From assembly GCF_008122505.1 (NCBI RefSeq), contig NZ_VSSB01000001.1, positions 1,782,891 to 1,846,890 of the forward strand: a stretch of DNA of 64,000 nucleotides, given 5' to 3'. The notes under the pieces were generated by a model. The model was not told the origin of the DNA and made no database searches. It was given only the letters and a program-made list of their open reading frames with translations. Both the position numbers and the translations under genes were made by a program. Below, piece after piece: positions 1-8,514 of this stretch. The DNA comes from Agromyces mariniharenae (GTDB taxonomy: Bacteria; Actinomycetota; Actinomycetes; Actinomycetales; Microbacteriaceae). Numbering within the stretch: position 1 is the first letter of the stretch; each line of letters starts with the position of its first letter.

Positions 1-198
1 GGCCTCACGGTCGTGGTCGCGCTCAACAACTCGACCCCCGGACCCGCGTTCGTGCGCGAGGTCGCGTTCGCCCTCGCCTCGCTCGCATCGAAGGCGCCGC
101 CCGCGGCCGGCGGCGAGCAGCCCCTCATCGAGCTGCCCTGGTCGGCCGACCAGGCGACGGCGAAGATGCAGGAGCTCGGCGTCTGCCCGCGGGCGTAG
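1..198 (+). CDS. C-terminal fragment, possible serine hydrolase
   Basis: The gene begins before the window; 65 codons remain in frame 1 and end at TAG. The strand-like run GLTVVVALNNS followed by a helix (VREVAFALASL) resembles the last beta strand and C-terminal helix of beta-lactamase/DD-carboxypeptidase fold proteins, where a conserved N follows the strand. The last 30 residues include a late Cys. Too little is left to be sure; a different secreted enzyme is possible. It is followed by a 113-bp gap before the next gene on the same strand. Confidence 0.4.
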   Translation, partial: GLTVVVALNNSTPGPAFVREVAFALASLASKAPPAAGGEQPLIELPWSADQATAKMQELGVCPRA

Positions 199-271
199 CC
201 CCGCCGATCGCTCGCATCCCCCGCCGTGCGGGCGGATGATGGAGGTGAGCGGAGCCTCCCGCTCCGCGACC

Positions 272-292
272 CCCGGCACCGGGCGTGCCGGG
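272..292 (+). promoter_or_regulatory. 8-bp perfect hairpin upstream of the DUF4383 gene
   Basis: CCCGGCAC and GTGCCGGG form a perfect 8-bp stem with a 5-nt loop. It ends 8 nt before the AGGAGG ribosome site at 301-306. There is no T run, so it could be the end of the upstream transcript or a leader hairpin of the downstream gene. Confidence 0.35.
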
Positions 293-311
293 ATGAGACG
301 AGGAGGTTCTC

Positions 312-770
312 ATGCACAGCGTCGCCCAACCGTCCACCACGGCGAAGTACGCCGGCACACCGGTGCAGGTCGTCGCGCTGATCTTCGGCATCGTCTTCCT
401 GGCCGTCGGCATCGCCGGCTTCATCCCGGGCCTCACGACCGACGTCGACGCCCTGCTCTTCTGGGGCAGCGACTCGGGCGCGATGCTGCTCGGGATCTTC
501 CAGGTGTCGATCCTGCACAACATCGTCCACCTGCTGTTCGGAGCGGCCGGGCTCTGGCTCGCCTCGAGCTTCGCCGGGTCGCGCAACTACCTCATCTGGG
601 GCGGGGTCGTCTACGGGCTGATCCTCGTCTACGGGCTCTTCGTGAGCGGCGACCACCCGGCCAACGTCGTGCCGGTGAACACCGCCGACAACTGGCTGCA
701 CGGCGCGCTCGCCGTCGCCATGATCCTGCTCGGGGTGCTCCTGGGCCGACGGGGCCGGGCCTCCGCCTAG
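312..770 (+). CDS. DUF4383 family membrane protein
   Basis: 152-residue integral membrane protein with four predicted hydrophobic segments, near residues 18-38, 57-85, 93-112 and 128-148. The pattern of an amphipathic 'LHNIVHLLFG' stretch and a late 'NTADNWLHG' matches the DUF4383 family, small membrane proteins common in Actinobacteria and without known function. The ATG start is supported by a perfect AGGAGG at 301-306 with 5-nt spacing. Its TAG stop lies in a CTAG shared with the stop codon of the convergent glycosyltransferase gene, so the two genes overlap by 4 bp tail to tail. Confidence 0.85.
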   Translation: MHSVAQPSTTAKYAGTPVQVVALIFGIVFLAVGIAGFIPGLTTDVDALLFWGSDSGAMLLGIFQVSILHNIVHLLFGAAGLWLASSFAGSRNYLIWGGVVYGLILVYGLFVSGDHPANVVPVNTADNWLHGALAVAMILLGVLLGRRGRASA

Positions 771-2512
771 CGTCGGCGCCGGCCGAACCGCCCGAGCACG
801 CGCTGCGCAGCTCGGCGCGGGACCGAGCGCGTATCGGGGTGCGCGGTGACGCGTCCGGCTTCCACCACGGCGCCGAGGTGCTCGACCTCGACGATGCAGG
901 TCAGCGGATGCCGCCCGCCAACGAGGCGCGACGCGCGCTCGCCGAGGCGCCACATCGTGCGGCCGTCCCGTGCCGGGCGTCGTTCCCGCACGAGCGCACC
1001 GCGCCCGCGCCGGCGCAGCGTGATCGTCACGGACGCACCGGGTGGCACGCCGCGCAGCCGCACCGACACCCGCAGGCGCCTGCGCCGGAACCGCATCCTG
1101 AGGCGCTCCAGTTCGACGTGGAGCGGTGGCGACGTGCGGCCGTGACGGGCGGCGGCGGCGCGCTGCACCCGGCCCCACGCCTCGACCACGTGCGCGTCGT
1201 CGTGCCGCGCGGCGGTCGCCCGGGCCGCACGCCGCATCCGCTCGCGCTCGGGCGCGGGCAGCGCGACCAGGCGGGCCACGGCGTCGGCCGCCGCGTCGAG
1301 GTCGCCGTCGGCCACGAGCACGCCGTCGACGCCGTCGGCGATGAGGTCGGCCGGGCCGTAGGGGATGTCGTACGCGATGGGGAGGCAGCCGCGGGCCATC
1401 GCCTCGGCCAGCGCGAGCGGCGAGCCCTCGAACGTGCTCGTCACGAGGGTCCACGACGCGTCGGCGAACGCATCGGCGGCGCCGCTGCGATGCCCCGCGA
1501 AGGTCACGGCGTCGCCGAGGCCGGCGTCGTCGACCCGGCGGCGGAGGGCCGGGGCATCCGGACCGTCGCCGTAGACGGTGAGCGTCACCGGCACGCCGCG
1601 GTCGCGGCACCGGCGCACCACCTCGATCGCGTGGTCGACGCGCTTTCGGGTGGTGAGGCGGGCGAGCACGACGCCGGCCGCCGGATCGCGCTCGGCGTCG
1701 GGCGCCGGATCGCCGTCGAGGGGGTCGATGCCGTTGGGGACCACGGTGAGGTTGCCGGGGTCGCCGAGGAGGGTCGCGGCATCCGCGCGCTGCCGCTCGG
1801 TGAGGAAGACCACGCCGTCGAACCGCTCGAGGTGCGCGAACACGCGTCGGCGTGACGGCCGCAGCATGCCCCATGGCCGGTCGGGACCCACGAGGTGGGA
1901 GTTGTGCACGAGGTGCAGGGAGACGACGTTCGGTCGGCGATACCGCGCCATGAACTCGGCGGCCGTCTTGCTGTCGGTGACGGCGAATGCCCGCTCGTCG
2001 CCGACGACGCCGTCGAGCCACTCCGCGTAGCAGTCCCACGCACGGGTCCACTGCCGCAGGACGGCACCGCCGGCGTCGTACGTCGTGATACGGCGGGACG
2101 GCCCCGCCGCGTGCGCTGGGAACCGCTCGTCGCGCGCGGCCAGGCTGCCGTCGCCCCGGAGGTGCTCGACGAGCGACGCGCCGTCGTCGCGCGGCGTGGC
2201 CACCGCGGTGCCGCCCGGGCCGCCCCGCAGGTCCTCCCAGAGGTTTCGCAGCCGGATGCCGGGGATGAGCTCACCCGCTCGGGCCAGGCGCTCGCGCGCC
2301 GCCGGGAGGTCGGGGCGCGGGTCGAAGGTCACGACGTCGACCTCGCGGCCCGCCAGCCGCACGAACGCGCGCGAGCGGTGCAGCAGGGCCGAGGTCATGC
2401 CGCCGAACGGCTCGGGGACGCCCCACGTCACCGCGAACTGCCGCCCGTCGGGCAGCGACGGGTCGGCGACCGTCGCGACCTGCCGCTGCCTGTCCGAGGT
2501 GCCGCCCGCCAT
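767..2512 (-). CDS. GT4 glycosyltransferase with C-terminal extension
   Basis: 581-residue retaining glycosyltransferase of family GT4. The N-terminal acceptor-side domain starts with the loop 'VPEPFGGMTSALLHR'; the sugar-nucleotide domain carries 'VVPNGID', 'ARLTTRKRVDHAIEVV' and the E-x7-E type motif in 'TSTFEGSPLALAEAMARG'. The N-terminal half resembles poly(glycerol-phosphate) alpha-glucosyltransferases of the TagE kind, suggesting a role in cell-wall glycopolymer decoration. After about residue 470 there is a roughly 110-residue basic, beta-rich tail that is not part of the GT fold. The ATG at 2512 was chosen because it follows GGGGGA and because the upstream codons run into the divergent ltrA-like gene. 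No operon partner. Confidence 0.8.
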   Translation of the reverse strand: MAGGTSDRQRQVATVADPSLPDGRQFAVTWGVPEPFGGMTSALLHRSRAFVRLAGREVDVVTFDPRPDLPAARERLARAGELIPGIRLRNLWEDLRGGPGGTAVATPRDDGASLVEHLRGDGSLAARDERFPAHAAGPSRRITTYDAGGAVLRQWTRAWDCYAEWLDGVVGDERAFAVTDSKTAAEFMARYRRPNVVSLHLVHNSHLVGPDRPWGMLRPSRRRVFAHLERFDGVVFLTERQRADAATLLGDPGNLTVVPNGIDPLDGDPAPDAERDPAAGVVLARLTTRKRVDHAIEVVRRCRDRGVPVTLTVYGDGPDAPALRRRVDDAGLGDAVTFAGHRSGAADAFADASWTLVTSTFEGSPLALAEAMARGCLPIAYDIPYGPADLIADGVDGVLVADGDLDAAADAVARLVALPAPERERMRRAARATAARHDDAHVVEAWGRVQRAAAARHGRTSPPLHVELERLRMRFRRRRLRVSVRLRGVPPGASVTITLRRRGRGALVRERRPARDGRTMWRLGERASRLVGGRHPLTCIVEVEHLGAVVEAGRVTAHPDTRSVPRRAAQRVLGRFGRRRR

Positions 2513-2588
2513 TCCCCCAACGCTAGCGACGCCCGACGCGACGCACCGCGAACCGGTCGCCCCCTTGCCGCCCGTGCCATCATGTGGC

Positions 2589-3773
2589 ATGCCCTTCGGA
2601 CTCCGTCGCGACGTGCTCCGCCCCACGGGGACGCCGCGCGCCGACCGGGTGACCTACGTCGAGCTGTTCTTCGACCTCGTCTACGTCTTCGCGCTCACCC
2701 AGCTGTCGGCGTACCTCTACGAGCACCAGGATCCGCTCGGCGCGGTCGAGGGCGCGATCATGGTCGTCGCGCTGTGGTGGTCGTGGGTGGCGACCACGTG
2801 GGTGACGAACTGGCTCGATCCCGTGAAGCTGCCGGTGCGCGGCGCCGTCATCGCCCTGGCGCTCGTCGCGATGGTCATGAGCATCTCCATCGCCGACGCG
2901 TTCGGCGAGCGGGCGTGGATGTTCGCGATCGCCTACGTCGTGCTGCAGCTCGGCCGCACCGGGTTCATCGTGTACGCCACGTGGCGTCACGACCGGCACG
3001 CGGCGCTCGACTTCGCGCGCGTGCTCGCATGGACGGCCGCGGGCAGCGTGCTGTGGATCGTCGGCGCGCTCCTGCCACTGCCGGCGCAGCTGCCGCTCTG
3101 GGCGATGGCGCTCGGCCTCGAGGTGCTCGGCGCCCTGCTCGGCTTCCCGCTGCCCATGATGGGGCCGATGGACATGGGCCGCTGGGACCTCTCGGGCGCG
3201 CACATCGCCGAGCGGTCGGCCCTGTTCGTGCTCATCGCGCTCGGCGAGGGCCTGCTCGTCACCGGGTTCTCGTTCGTGGAGCTCGACGTCACGTTCGCTT
3301 CCGCGACCGCCATGCTGCTCGCGTTCGCCTCCGCCGCGGCGATGTGGTGGATCTACTTCGACCACGGCGAGCGCATCGGGGCCGAGGCCATGGAGGACTC
3401 CGACAGCCCGGGCCGCCTCGCCCGCACGGCGTACACCTTCGTGCACCTGCTCGTGATCGGCGGCGTCGTGCTGGTGAGCGTCGGCGACAAGGAGCTCCTC
3501 GGGCACCCCGACGAGCAGAGCGCGTCGGCGGTGGTGACGGTGCTCGGCGGCCCGCTGCTGTTCCTCGCCGGCACGCTCCTGTTCCGGCGGCTGCTCGAGC
3601 GTCGTTGGCCGACCGCGCAGGTCGCGGGGGTGCTGGGCATCGTCGCGATCGCCGCGTTCTCGCCGTTCCTCACGCCGCTCGCCGTCGGCGCGGTGTCGAC
3701 GGGCGTGCTCGTCGTGGTGGCCGCGATGGAGACCGTCGACCGGCTGCGACGCGGGCGCCGCGCAGGGGGCTGA
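2589..3773 (+). CDS. LtrA family membrane protein (low temperature requirement protein A)
   Basis: 394-residue polytopic membrane protein with the family hallmark 'VELFFDLVYVFALTQLSAYL' near residues 22-41 and about eleven further hydrophobic segments. Further family features are 'WWSWVATTWVTNWLD', 'ERSALFVLIALGEGLL' (residues about 209-224) and 'WWIYFDHGE'. LtrA was named from a Listeria cold-growth mutant; the biochemical function is unknown. The ATG start places the conserved FFDLVYVF motif at the usual distance. A paralogue lies at 5439-6626 and the two enclose two PAP2 phosphatases. Confidence 0.85.
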   Translation: MPFGLRRDVLRPTGTPRADRVTYVELFFDLVYVFALTQLSAYLYEHQDPLGAVEGAIMVVALWWSWVATTWVTNWLDPVKLPVRGAVIALALVAMVMSISIADAFGERAWMFAIAYVVLQLGRTGFIVYATWRHDRHAALDFARVLAWTAAGSVLWIVGALLPLPAQLPLWAMALGLEVLGALLGFPLPMMGPMDMGRWDLSGAHIAERSALFVLIALGEGLLVTGFSFVELDVTFASATAMLLAFASAAAMWWIYFDHGERIGAEAMEDSDSPGRLARTAYTFVHLLVIGGVVLVSVGDKELLGHPDEQSASAVVTVLGGPLLFLAGTLLFRRLLERRWPTAQVAGVLGIVAIAAFSPFLTPLAVGAVSTGVLVVVAAMETVDRLRRGRRAGG

Positions 3774-3825
3774 TCCCCCGTCAACCCGTTGCCGGGCGGC
3801 GGTCCCATCGGCACAGGATGGTGGC

Positions 3826-4620
3826 ATGACCACCGAGACGAGGCAGCGCCACGGGCGGCTCCGCCGCTTCAACGAGCGGTTCCTCGTCGAGGAGCGCGTG
3901 GTCCCGGCATCCGCTCGCCGTGGCCTGCAGCTCGCGTCGCTCGGTCTCGTCGCGCTCGGTCTCGTCGGCTTCGTCGTGGTGTTCGACTCCGTGGTCGAGG
4001 CCGACGACCTCTCGCGCATCGACGCCCCGGTCGAGGCGTGGCTGCAGACCGCGCGCAGCGACTGGCTGACGGTCGTGATGAGCGTCATCGCGGTCGTCTT
4101 CGGGCCGGTCGTGATGCCGATCATCATCGTCGTCACCACGGTGGGGTGGGGCGTGCTGGCGAAGCACGCGTGGCGCCCCCTGCTGCTCGCGGGCGGCATG
4201 CTGCTCGGCGTGATCATCGTGCAGGTCATGGCGCCGCTCATCGATCGGGAGCGCCCACCGGCCCAGGACATGCTCATGGACGTCGACACGACCGCGTCCT
4301 TCCCGTCGGGCCACGTGATGGGCGTCGCGGACTTCCTGCTCATCACGACCTACCTCGTGTTCTCGCGTCACCGAAGCGCCCGGATCGCCGCCCTCGCGTA
4401 CTCGGCGGCCGCTGCGGTGGTGGCGCTGACGGCCGCGTGCCGCATCTACCTCGGCTACCACTGGGCCACCGACGCCCTCGGCTCGATCTTCCTGTCGCTC
4501 GTGGTGCTCGGGATCGTGATCGCGGTCGACACCTGGCGCACGGTGCGCGTGGGGTCGCCCGCCGAAGTCGCGGCCTCCGAACGCGACGCCGAGCGTCCGG
4601 GGAACGAGGGACTCGGATGA
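3826..4620 (+). CDS. PAP2 family membrane phosphatase, first copy
   Basis: 264-residue membrane phosphatase of the PAP2 (type 2 phosphatidic acid phosphatase) superfamily, with six predicted membrane helices. Motif C1 is 'APLIDRERP', C2 is 'FPSGHVMG', C3 is 'CRIYLGYHWATD' (R-x5-H-x3-D intact). The substrate would be a lipid phosphate or undecaprenyl diphosphate acting at the outer membrane face. The lysine that starts the canonical K-x6-RP motif is replaced by alanine and the serine before the C3 arginine by cysteine, so activity may be altered. Start ATG 3826 follows a weak purine-rich site. Its stop overlaps the next gene by ATGA. Confidence 0.85.
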   Translation: MTTETRQRHGRLRRFNERFLVEERVVPASARRGLQLASLGLVALGLVGFVVVFDSVVEADDLSRIDAPVEAWLQTARSDWLTVVMSVIAVVFGPVVMPIIIVVTTVGWGVLAKHAWRPLLLAGGMLLGVIIVQVMAPLIDRERPPAQDMLMDVDTTASFPSGHVMGVADFLLITTYLVFSRHRSARIAALAYSAAAAVVALTAACRIYLGYHWATDALGSIFLSLVVLGIVIAVDTWRTVRVGSPAEVAASERDAERPGNEGLG

Positions 4621-5372
4621 CCGGGCGCGTGCCGGAACCGACAGGCGACGCGGCAGGACCCGACCGAACTCCTGCGCTCCCGCCCGAGGCAGGCGCTCCG
4701 GCGCCGGTGCGCGTCTCCCGCCTCTGGTGGGTGGTCTCGGGAGGCGCGGCGCTCGCACTCGTGGTGCTCCTCGGCCTCGTCATCGTCTACCGCGAGAGCA
4801 ACAAGCCGTTCGGGTTCGAGGTCGAGGTCATGGGCGTGCTCGTGGCGACCCGCACCGACCTGCTGACCGTGCCGGCGCTCGTGTTCAACGCGCTCGGCGG
4901 CGGCGTGATCTCGACGCTCGTCGTGCCGGGTGTCATCGTCGGCGGCCTGCTCCTGTGGCGACGGCCGTGGGGTGCGGTCTACTACGTGGTCGCCGCCCTC
5001 GCGAGCGCCACCGTCACGCGCGTCATCAAGGTCGTCGTCGCGCGCCCGCGACCCGAGGACATCCTCGTGCACCCCGACTTCGGCTCGTTCCCGTCGGGGC
5101 ACAGCGCGAACGCGGCCGTCGTGGCGACCGCGCTCGGCATCATCTTCCTGCGCGCCTGGGTGTGGGTCGCCGGCGCGGCCTACACCGTGCTGATGATGCT
5201 GAGCCGCACCTACCTCGGCGCGCACTGGGTCTCCGACACCATCGGCGGCATGCTCGTGGGCGCCGGCGTGGCGGTCATCGTGTGGGCGCCGTTCGCCGAA
5301 CGGCTCTACCGCGAGCAACGGATGCCGCACCCGCCGATCTGGGTGCGGACGTCGCACGACGCGTCGCGGTGA
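4617..5372 (+). CDS. PAP2 family membrane phosphatase, second copy
   Basis: 251-residue PAP2-superfamily membrane protein with all three motifs intact: 'KVVVARPRP' (C1, K-x6-RP), 'FPSGHSAN' (C2) and 'SRTYLGAHWVSD' (C3). A cytoplasmic, Pro- and Ala-rich N-terminal tail of about 33 residues precedes the first membrane helix. Dephosphorylation of undecaprenyl diphosphate or a lipid phosphate is the usual role of the family. It starts inside the stop codon of the preceding PAP2 gene, so the two are translationally coupled; only this copy has the canonical lysine. Confidence 0.88.
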   Translation: MTGRVPEPTGDAAGPDRTPALPPEAGAPAPVRVSRLWWVVSGGAALALVVLLGLVIVYRESNKPFGFEVEVMGVLVATRTDLLTVPALVFNALGGGVISTLVVPGVIVGGLLLWRRPWGAVYYVVAALASATVTRVIKVVVARPRPEDILVHPDFGSFPSGHSANAAVVATALGIIFLRAWVWVAGAAYTVLMMLSRTYLGAHWVSDTIGGMLVGAGVAVIVWAPFAERLYREQRMPHPPIWVRTSHDASR

Positions 5373-5438
5373 GGCGGCGGGCGCGGCATCCGTCACCCGC
5401 TCTGGATCGCGTCGGCGCCGGTCGTGCATGCTGGTGCG

Positions 5439-6626
5439 ATGCAGGATGCATCGGGCACCACCGGCGGCCGCGTCGGCCGCCTCCGCACCGCAGGCGAGTC
5501 GAGCCGCGTCACGACGTTCGAGCTCTTCTTCGACCTCGTGTACGTCTTCGCGTTCACCCAGGTGAGCCGCCTGATGGCCGAGACGCACAGCGCGTTCGGC
5601 ATCCTGCAGGCGCTCATCGTGCTCGCGCTCATGTGGTGGACGTGGGCGGCGTTCGGCTGGCTCGCGAACCAGGCGCCCGCCGACCAGGCCGGCATGCGGA
5701 TCGGCATGACCGCGGCGATGATCGCGGTGTTCATCGCCGCCCTCACCATCCCCGAGGCGTACGAGGACCTGCCCGGCGGGTGGAACGGCCCGCTCGTGCT
5801 CGTGCTCGCGTACACGGCGGTGCGGATCATCCACGCGACGCTCTACCTCGCAGCCGCGGGCGAGGACGCCGGGCTGCGACGCCAGGTGCTCGTCACGCAG
5901 GCGGTCGCCATGGTGCCGGCCGTCGCCGCGCTGCTCGTCGGCGTCTGGCTCGGCTCGCCGTGGCAGACCTGGATCTGGTTGGCGGCCTGGCTCTACGACG
6001 CCGGACTCACGTACCTGAGCTCGCGCAGCGTCGGCGGATGGCGCATCCACTCGACCGCGCACTGGGCCGAGCGATACGGGCTCGTCGTCATCCTCGCCCT
6101 CGGCGAGTCGATCGTCGCCATCGGCGTGGGCGTCGCCCGCGAGCCGATCGGGCCGGCGATCGCGATCGGGTCGGCGCTCGCGGTGGCGCTCTCGGTGCTG
6201 CTCTGGTGGGCGTACTTCGCTCGCCTCGCCGAGGCCGGCGAGCACGCCCTCGAGCGGCGATCGGATGCCGCGCGCGTCCAGCTCGCGATCGATGCGTACA
6301 CGTACGTGCACCTGGTCGTGGTCGCCGGGGTGATCCTCGCTGCGCTCGGCGTCGAGGACGCGATGGCGCACATCGGCGACGCCGAGGCATTCGGCTGGTT
6401 CGGCGCGTCCGCGCTCGCCGCGGGGCTCGCGGCCTACATCGCCGCGACGGCGGTGTTCGCGCGGCTCGCCGAGGGGCGGTGGCCGGTCGTGCGGGTCGTC
6501 GGGACGCTGCTGCTCGCGGCATCCGTCGCCCTGCTTGCCGTGGTGCCCGCGATGGCGGCGCTCGCGATCGCCGTGGTCCTCGTCGCCGTGGTGCTCGCGG
6601 TGGAGGGGGCGATGCGCAGGCGATGA
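5439..6626 (+). CDS. LtrA family membrane protein, second copy
   Basis: 395-residue LtrA-family membrane protein with 'TTFELFFDLVYVFAFTQVSR' near residues 27-46, 'WWTWAAFGWLAN' and 'ERYGLVVILALGESIVAIG'. It is a diverged paralogue of 2589-3773. Two starts are possible: GTG 5424 and ATG 5439; the ATG is preferred, as neither has a good ribosome site. Its stop overlaps the start of the SulP gene (ATGA), so it is probably co-transcribed with that transporter. Function unknown. Confidence 0.85.
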   Translation: MQDASGTTGGRVGRLRTAGESSRVTTFELFFDLVYVFAFTQVSRLMAETHSAFGILQALIVLALMWWTWAAFGWLANQAPADQAGMRIGMTAAMIAVFIAALTIPEAYEDLPGGWNGPLVLVLAYTAVRIIHATLYLAAAGEDAGLRRQVLVTQAVAMVPAVAALLVGVWLGSPWQTWIWLAAWLYDAGLTYLSSRSVGGWRIHSTAHWAERYGLVVILALGESIVAIGVGVAREPIGPAIAIGSALAVALSVLLWWAYFARLAEAGEHALERRSDAARVQLAIDAYTYVHLVVVAGVILAALGVEDAMAHIGDAEAFGWFGASALAAGLAAYIAATAVFARLAEGRWPVVRVVGTLLLAASVALLAVVPAMAALAIAVVLVAVVLAVEGAMRRR

Positions 6627-8428
6627 TCAACCACCGCGGGCCGACCTGGCTGCCGGGGATCGCCACCGCCCGGCACTACCGGCGCGCGTGGCTGGTGCCC
6701 GACCTGCGCGCCGGGGTCGTCGTGACGGCGCTCCTGATCCCCGCCGGAATGGGCTACGCCCAGGTCGCAGGCCTGCCGCCCGAAGCCGGCCTCTACGCGA
6801 CGATCGTCCCCCTGCTCGTCTACGCGGTGCTCGGGCCGTCGCGGATCCTCGTCCTGGGGCCCGACTCGGCGCTCGCCCCGATCATCGCGGCCGCGATCCT
6901 CCCGCTCGCACTCGGCGACGACGATCGCGCGATCGCGCTCGCCGGCCTGCTCGCGATCATGGTGGGCGCCATCCTGGTGGTCGGCGGCCTCCTGCGCCTG
7001 GGGTTCGTGACCGACCTGCTGTCGAAGCCCATCCGCGTCGGCTACCTCAACGCGGTGGCCCTGCTGGTGATCATCTCCCAGGTGCCGAAGCTGCTCGGCT
7101 TCTCGATCGAGTCCGGATCGCCGTTCACGCAGGTCGCGCACATCGTCGAGGGTGCGTCGGGCGGCGAGATCGAGCCGATCGCGACGGCGTTCGGGCTCGG
7201 CTCGCTCGCGGTGATCGTCGTGCTGACGTGGCTGCGATCGCCCGTGCCCGGGGTCCTGGTGGCGGTCGTGGTGGCGACCCTCGCCACGTGGATCTTCGGG
7301 CTCGCCGAACTGATGCCCATGGTGGGCGCCCTCCCGCAGGGGCTTCCCGCGCCGGCGCTCGGCGGCCTGCAGTGGTCGGATGTCGCGGCGCTCGCGCTGC
7401 CGGCCGCCGGCATCGCCCTCGTGGCGTTCACCGACAGCGCGGTGCTCTCGCGCACGCTCGCGGCCCGCCGCGGCGAGTCGGTGGATGGGAGTCGGGAGAT
7501 GGCGGCGATCGGCGCCGCGAACGTGGCGGGCGGGCTGTTCGGCGGCTTCCCGATCTCCGCCTCCTCGTCGCGCACGCCGGTGGCCGAGCAGGCCGGCGCG
7601 AAGACGCAGCTCACCGGGGTCGTGGGCGCGCTCCTCATCGTGGCGTTCATGCTGCTGGTACCCGGGCTCACGGCGTTCCTGCCCGAGGCGACGCTCGCCG
7701 CCGTCGTGATCGCGGCGGCGTCGCGGCTCATCGACGTGCGGGGATTCGTGCGGCTGGTCCGCATGGACCGGGTGGACGCGTTCCTCTCGCTGGCGGCCTT
7801 CGTCGGGGTGCTCGCCGTGGGCGTGCTCGAGGGCATCGCGGTCACGATCGCGCTGAGCCTGCTCGCGTTCGTGAACCAGTCGTGGCGGCCCTACCGGGCG
7901 GAGCTCGGCCGGGTGAGCGGCCTGCGCGGCTACCACGACCTGTCGCGCTATCCCGAGGGCGAGCGGATCCCCGGCGTCGTCATCGTGCGCTTCGACGCGC
8001 CGCTGTTCTTCGCCAACGGCGGGATCTTCGACGACTTCGTGCGGTCCCGCGTGCAGGCGGCCGGGCCGGGCGTCCAGACGGTCATCCTCGCGGCCGAGCC
8101 GATCACGGGCATCGACACGACCGCGATCGACGAGCTGGTCGAGCTCGACGAGTACCTCGCGTCGCACGGCGTCCGGCTGATCCTCGCCGAGATGAAGGAC
8201 CCCGTCGTCGACGTGCTGCGCGCCTACGGCGTGACCGACCGGTTCACGCCCGACCGATTCGCCCCGACCGTCGGTGCGGCCGTCGACGAGATCACCGGGA
8301 CGCTCCGCGGCGATCTCGACGGCACGAAGTGGGCGGACGAGCCCGGCGCGTCCGGCTCCGACGATCACGGCGGCGGCGACTCCGATGGGCCCGACCGGCC
8401 CGACGAATCGGGCGCGTCGGGCCGATAG
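6623..8428 (+). CDS. SulP family anion transporter with STAS domain
   Basis: 601-residue SulP/SLC26 permease. The N-terminal part has the signature 'VVTALLIPAGMGYAQVAGLP' region and 'PPEAGLYATIVPLLVYAVLG', with 10 or more membrane helices up to about residue 420. A STAS domain follows from about residue 450 ('PGVVIVRFDAPLFFANG') to 560, and the last 40 residues are a Ser/Gly/Asp-rich disordered tail. Members carry sulfate, bicarbonate or other anions with H+ or Na+. The sulfate assimilation operon lies 33 kb away, so sulfate is plausible, but carbonic anhydrase genes are absent here and bicarbonate cannot be excluded. Start overlaps the ltrA stop (ATGA). Confidence 0.88.
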   Translation: MINHRGPTWLPGIATARHYRRAWLVPDLRAGVVVTALLIPAGMGYAQVAGLPPEAGLYATIVPLLVYAVLGPSRILVLGPDSALAPIIAAAILPLALGDDDRAIALAGLLAIMVGAILVVGGLLRLGFVTDLLSKPIRVGYLNAVALLVIISQVPKLLGFSIESGSPFTQVAHIVEGASGGEIEPIATAFGLGSLAVIVVLTWLRSPVPGVLVAVVVATLATWIFGLAELMPMVGALPQGLPAPALGGLQWSDVAALALPAAGIALVAFTDSAVLSRTLAARRGESVDGSREMAAIGAANVAGGLFGGFPISASSSRTPVAEQAGAKTQLTGVVGALLIVAFMLLVPGLTAFLPEATLAAVVIAAASRLIDVRGFVRLVRMDRVDAFLSLAAFVGVLAVGVLEGIAVTIALSLLAFVNQSWRPYRAELGRVSGLRGYHDLSRYPEGERIPGVVIVRFDAPLFFANGGIFDDFVRSRVQAAGPGVQTVILAAEPITGIDTTAIDELVELDEYLASHGVRLILAEMKDPVVDVLRAYGVTDRFTPDRFAPTVGAAVDEITGTLRGDLDGTKWADEPGASGSDDHGGGDSDGPDRPDESGASGR

Positions 8429-8514
8429 CGCTCGCCGCAGCAGGCGGGGAGCGGAGCCGCCCTGTGGATGCATCGGCGCGCGTGCAGGTCGCATCGCCTA
8501 CACTCGTCCGCGCC

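Noticed and set aside
4455-6371. Long minus-strand reading frames over the PAP2/LtrA block (and likewise 6434-8494, 13293-15422, 16909-18897, 20174-22573)
   Set aside because: Very Arg/His/Asp-rich products with no motifs, antisense to genes with clear families; shadows of high-GC codon usage.
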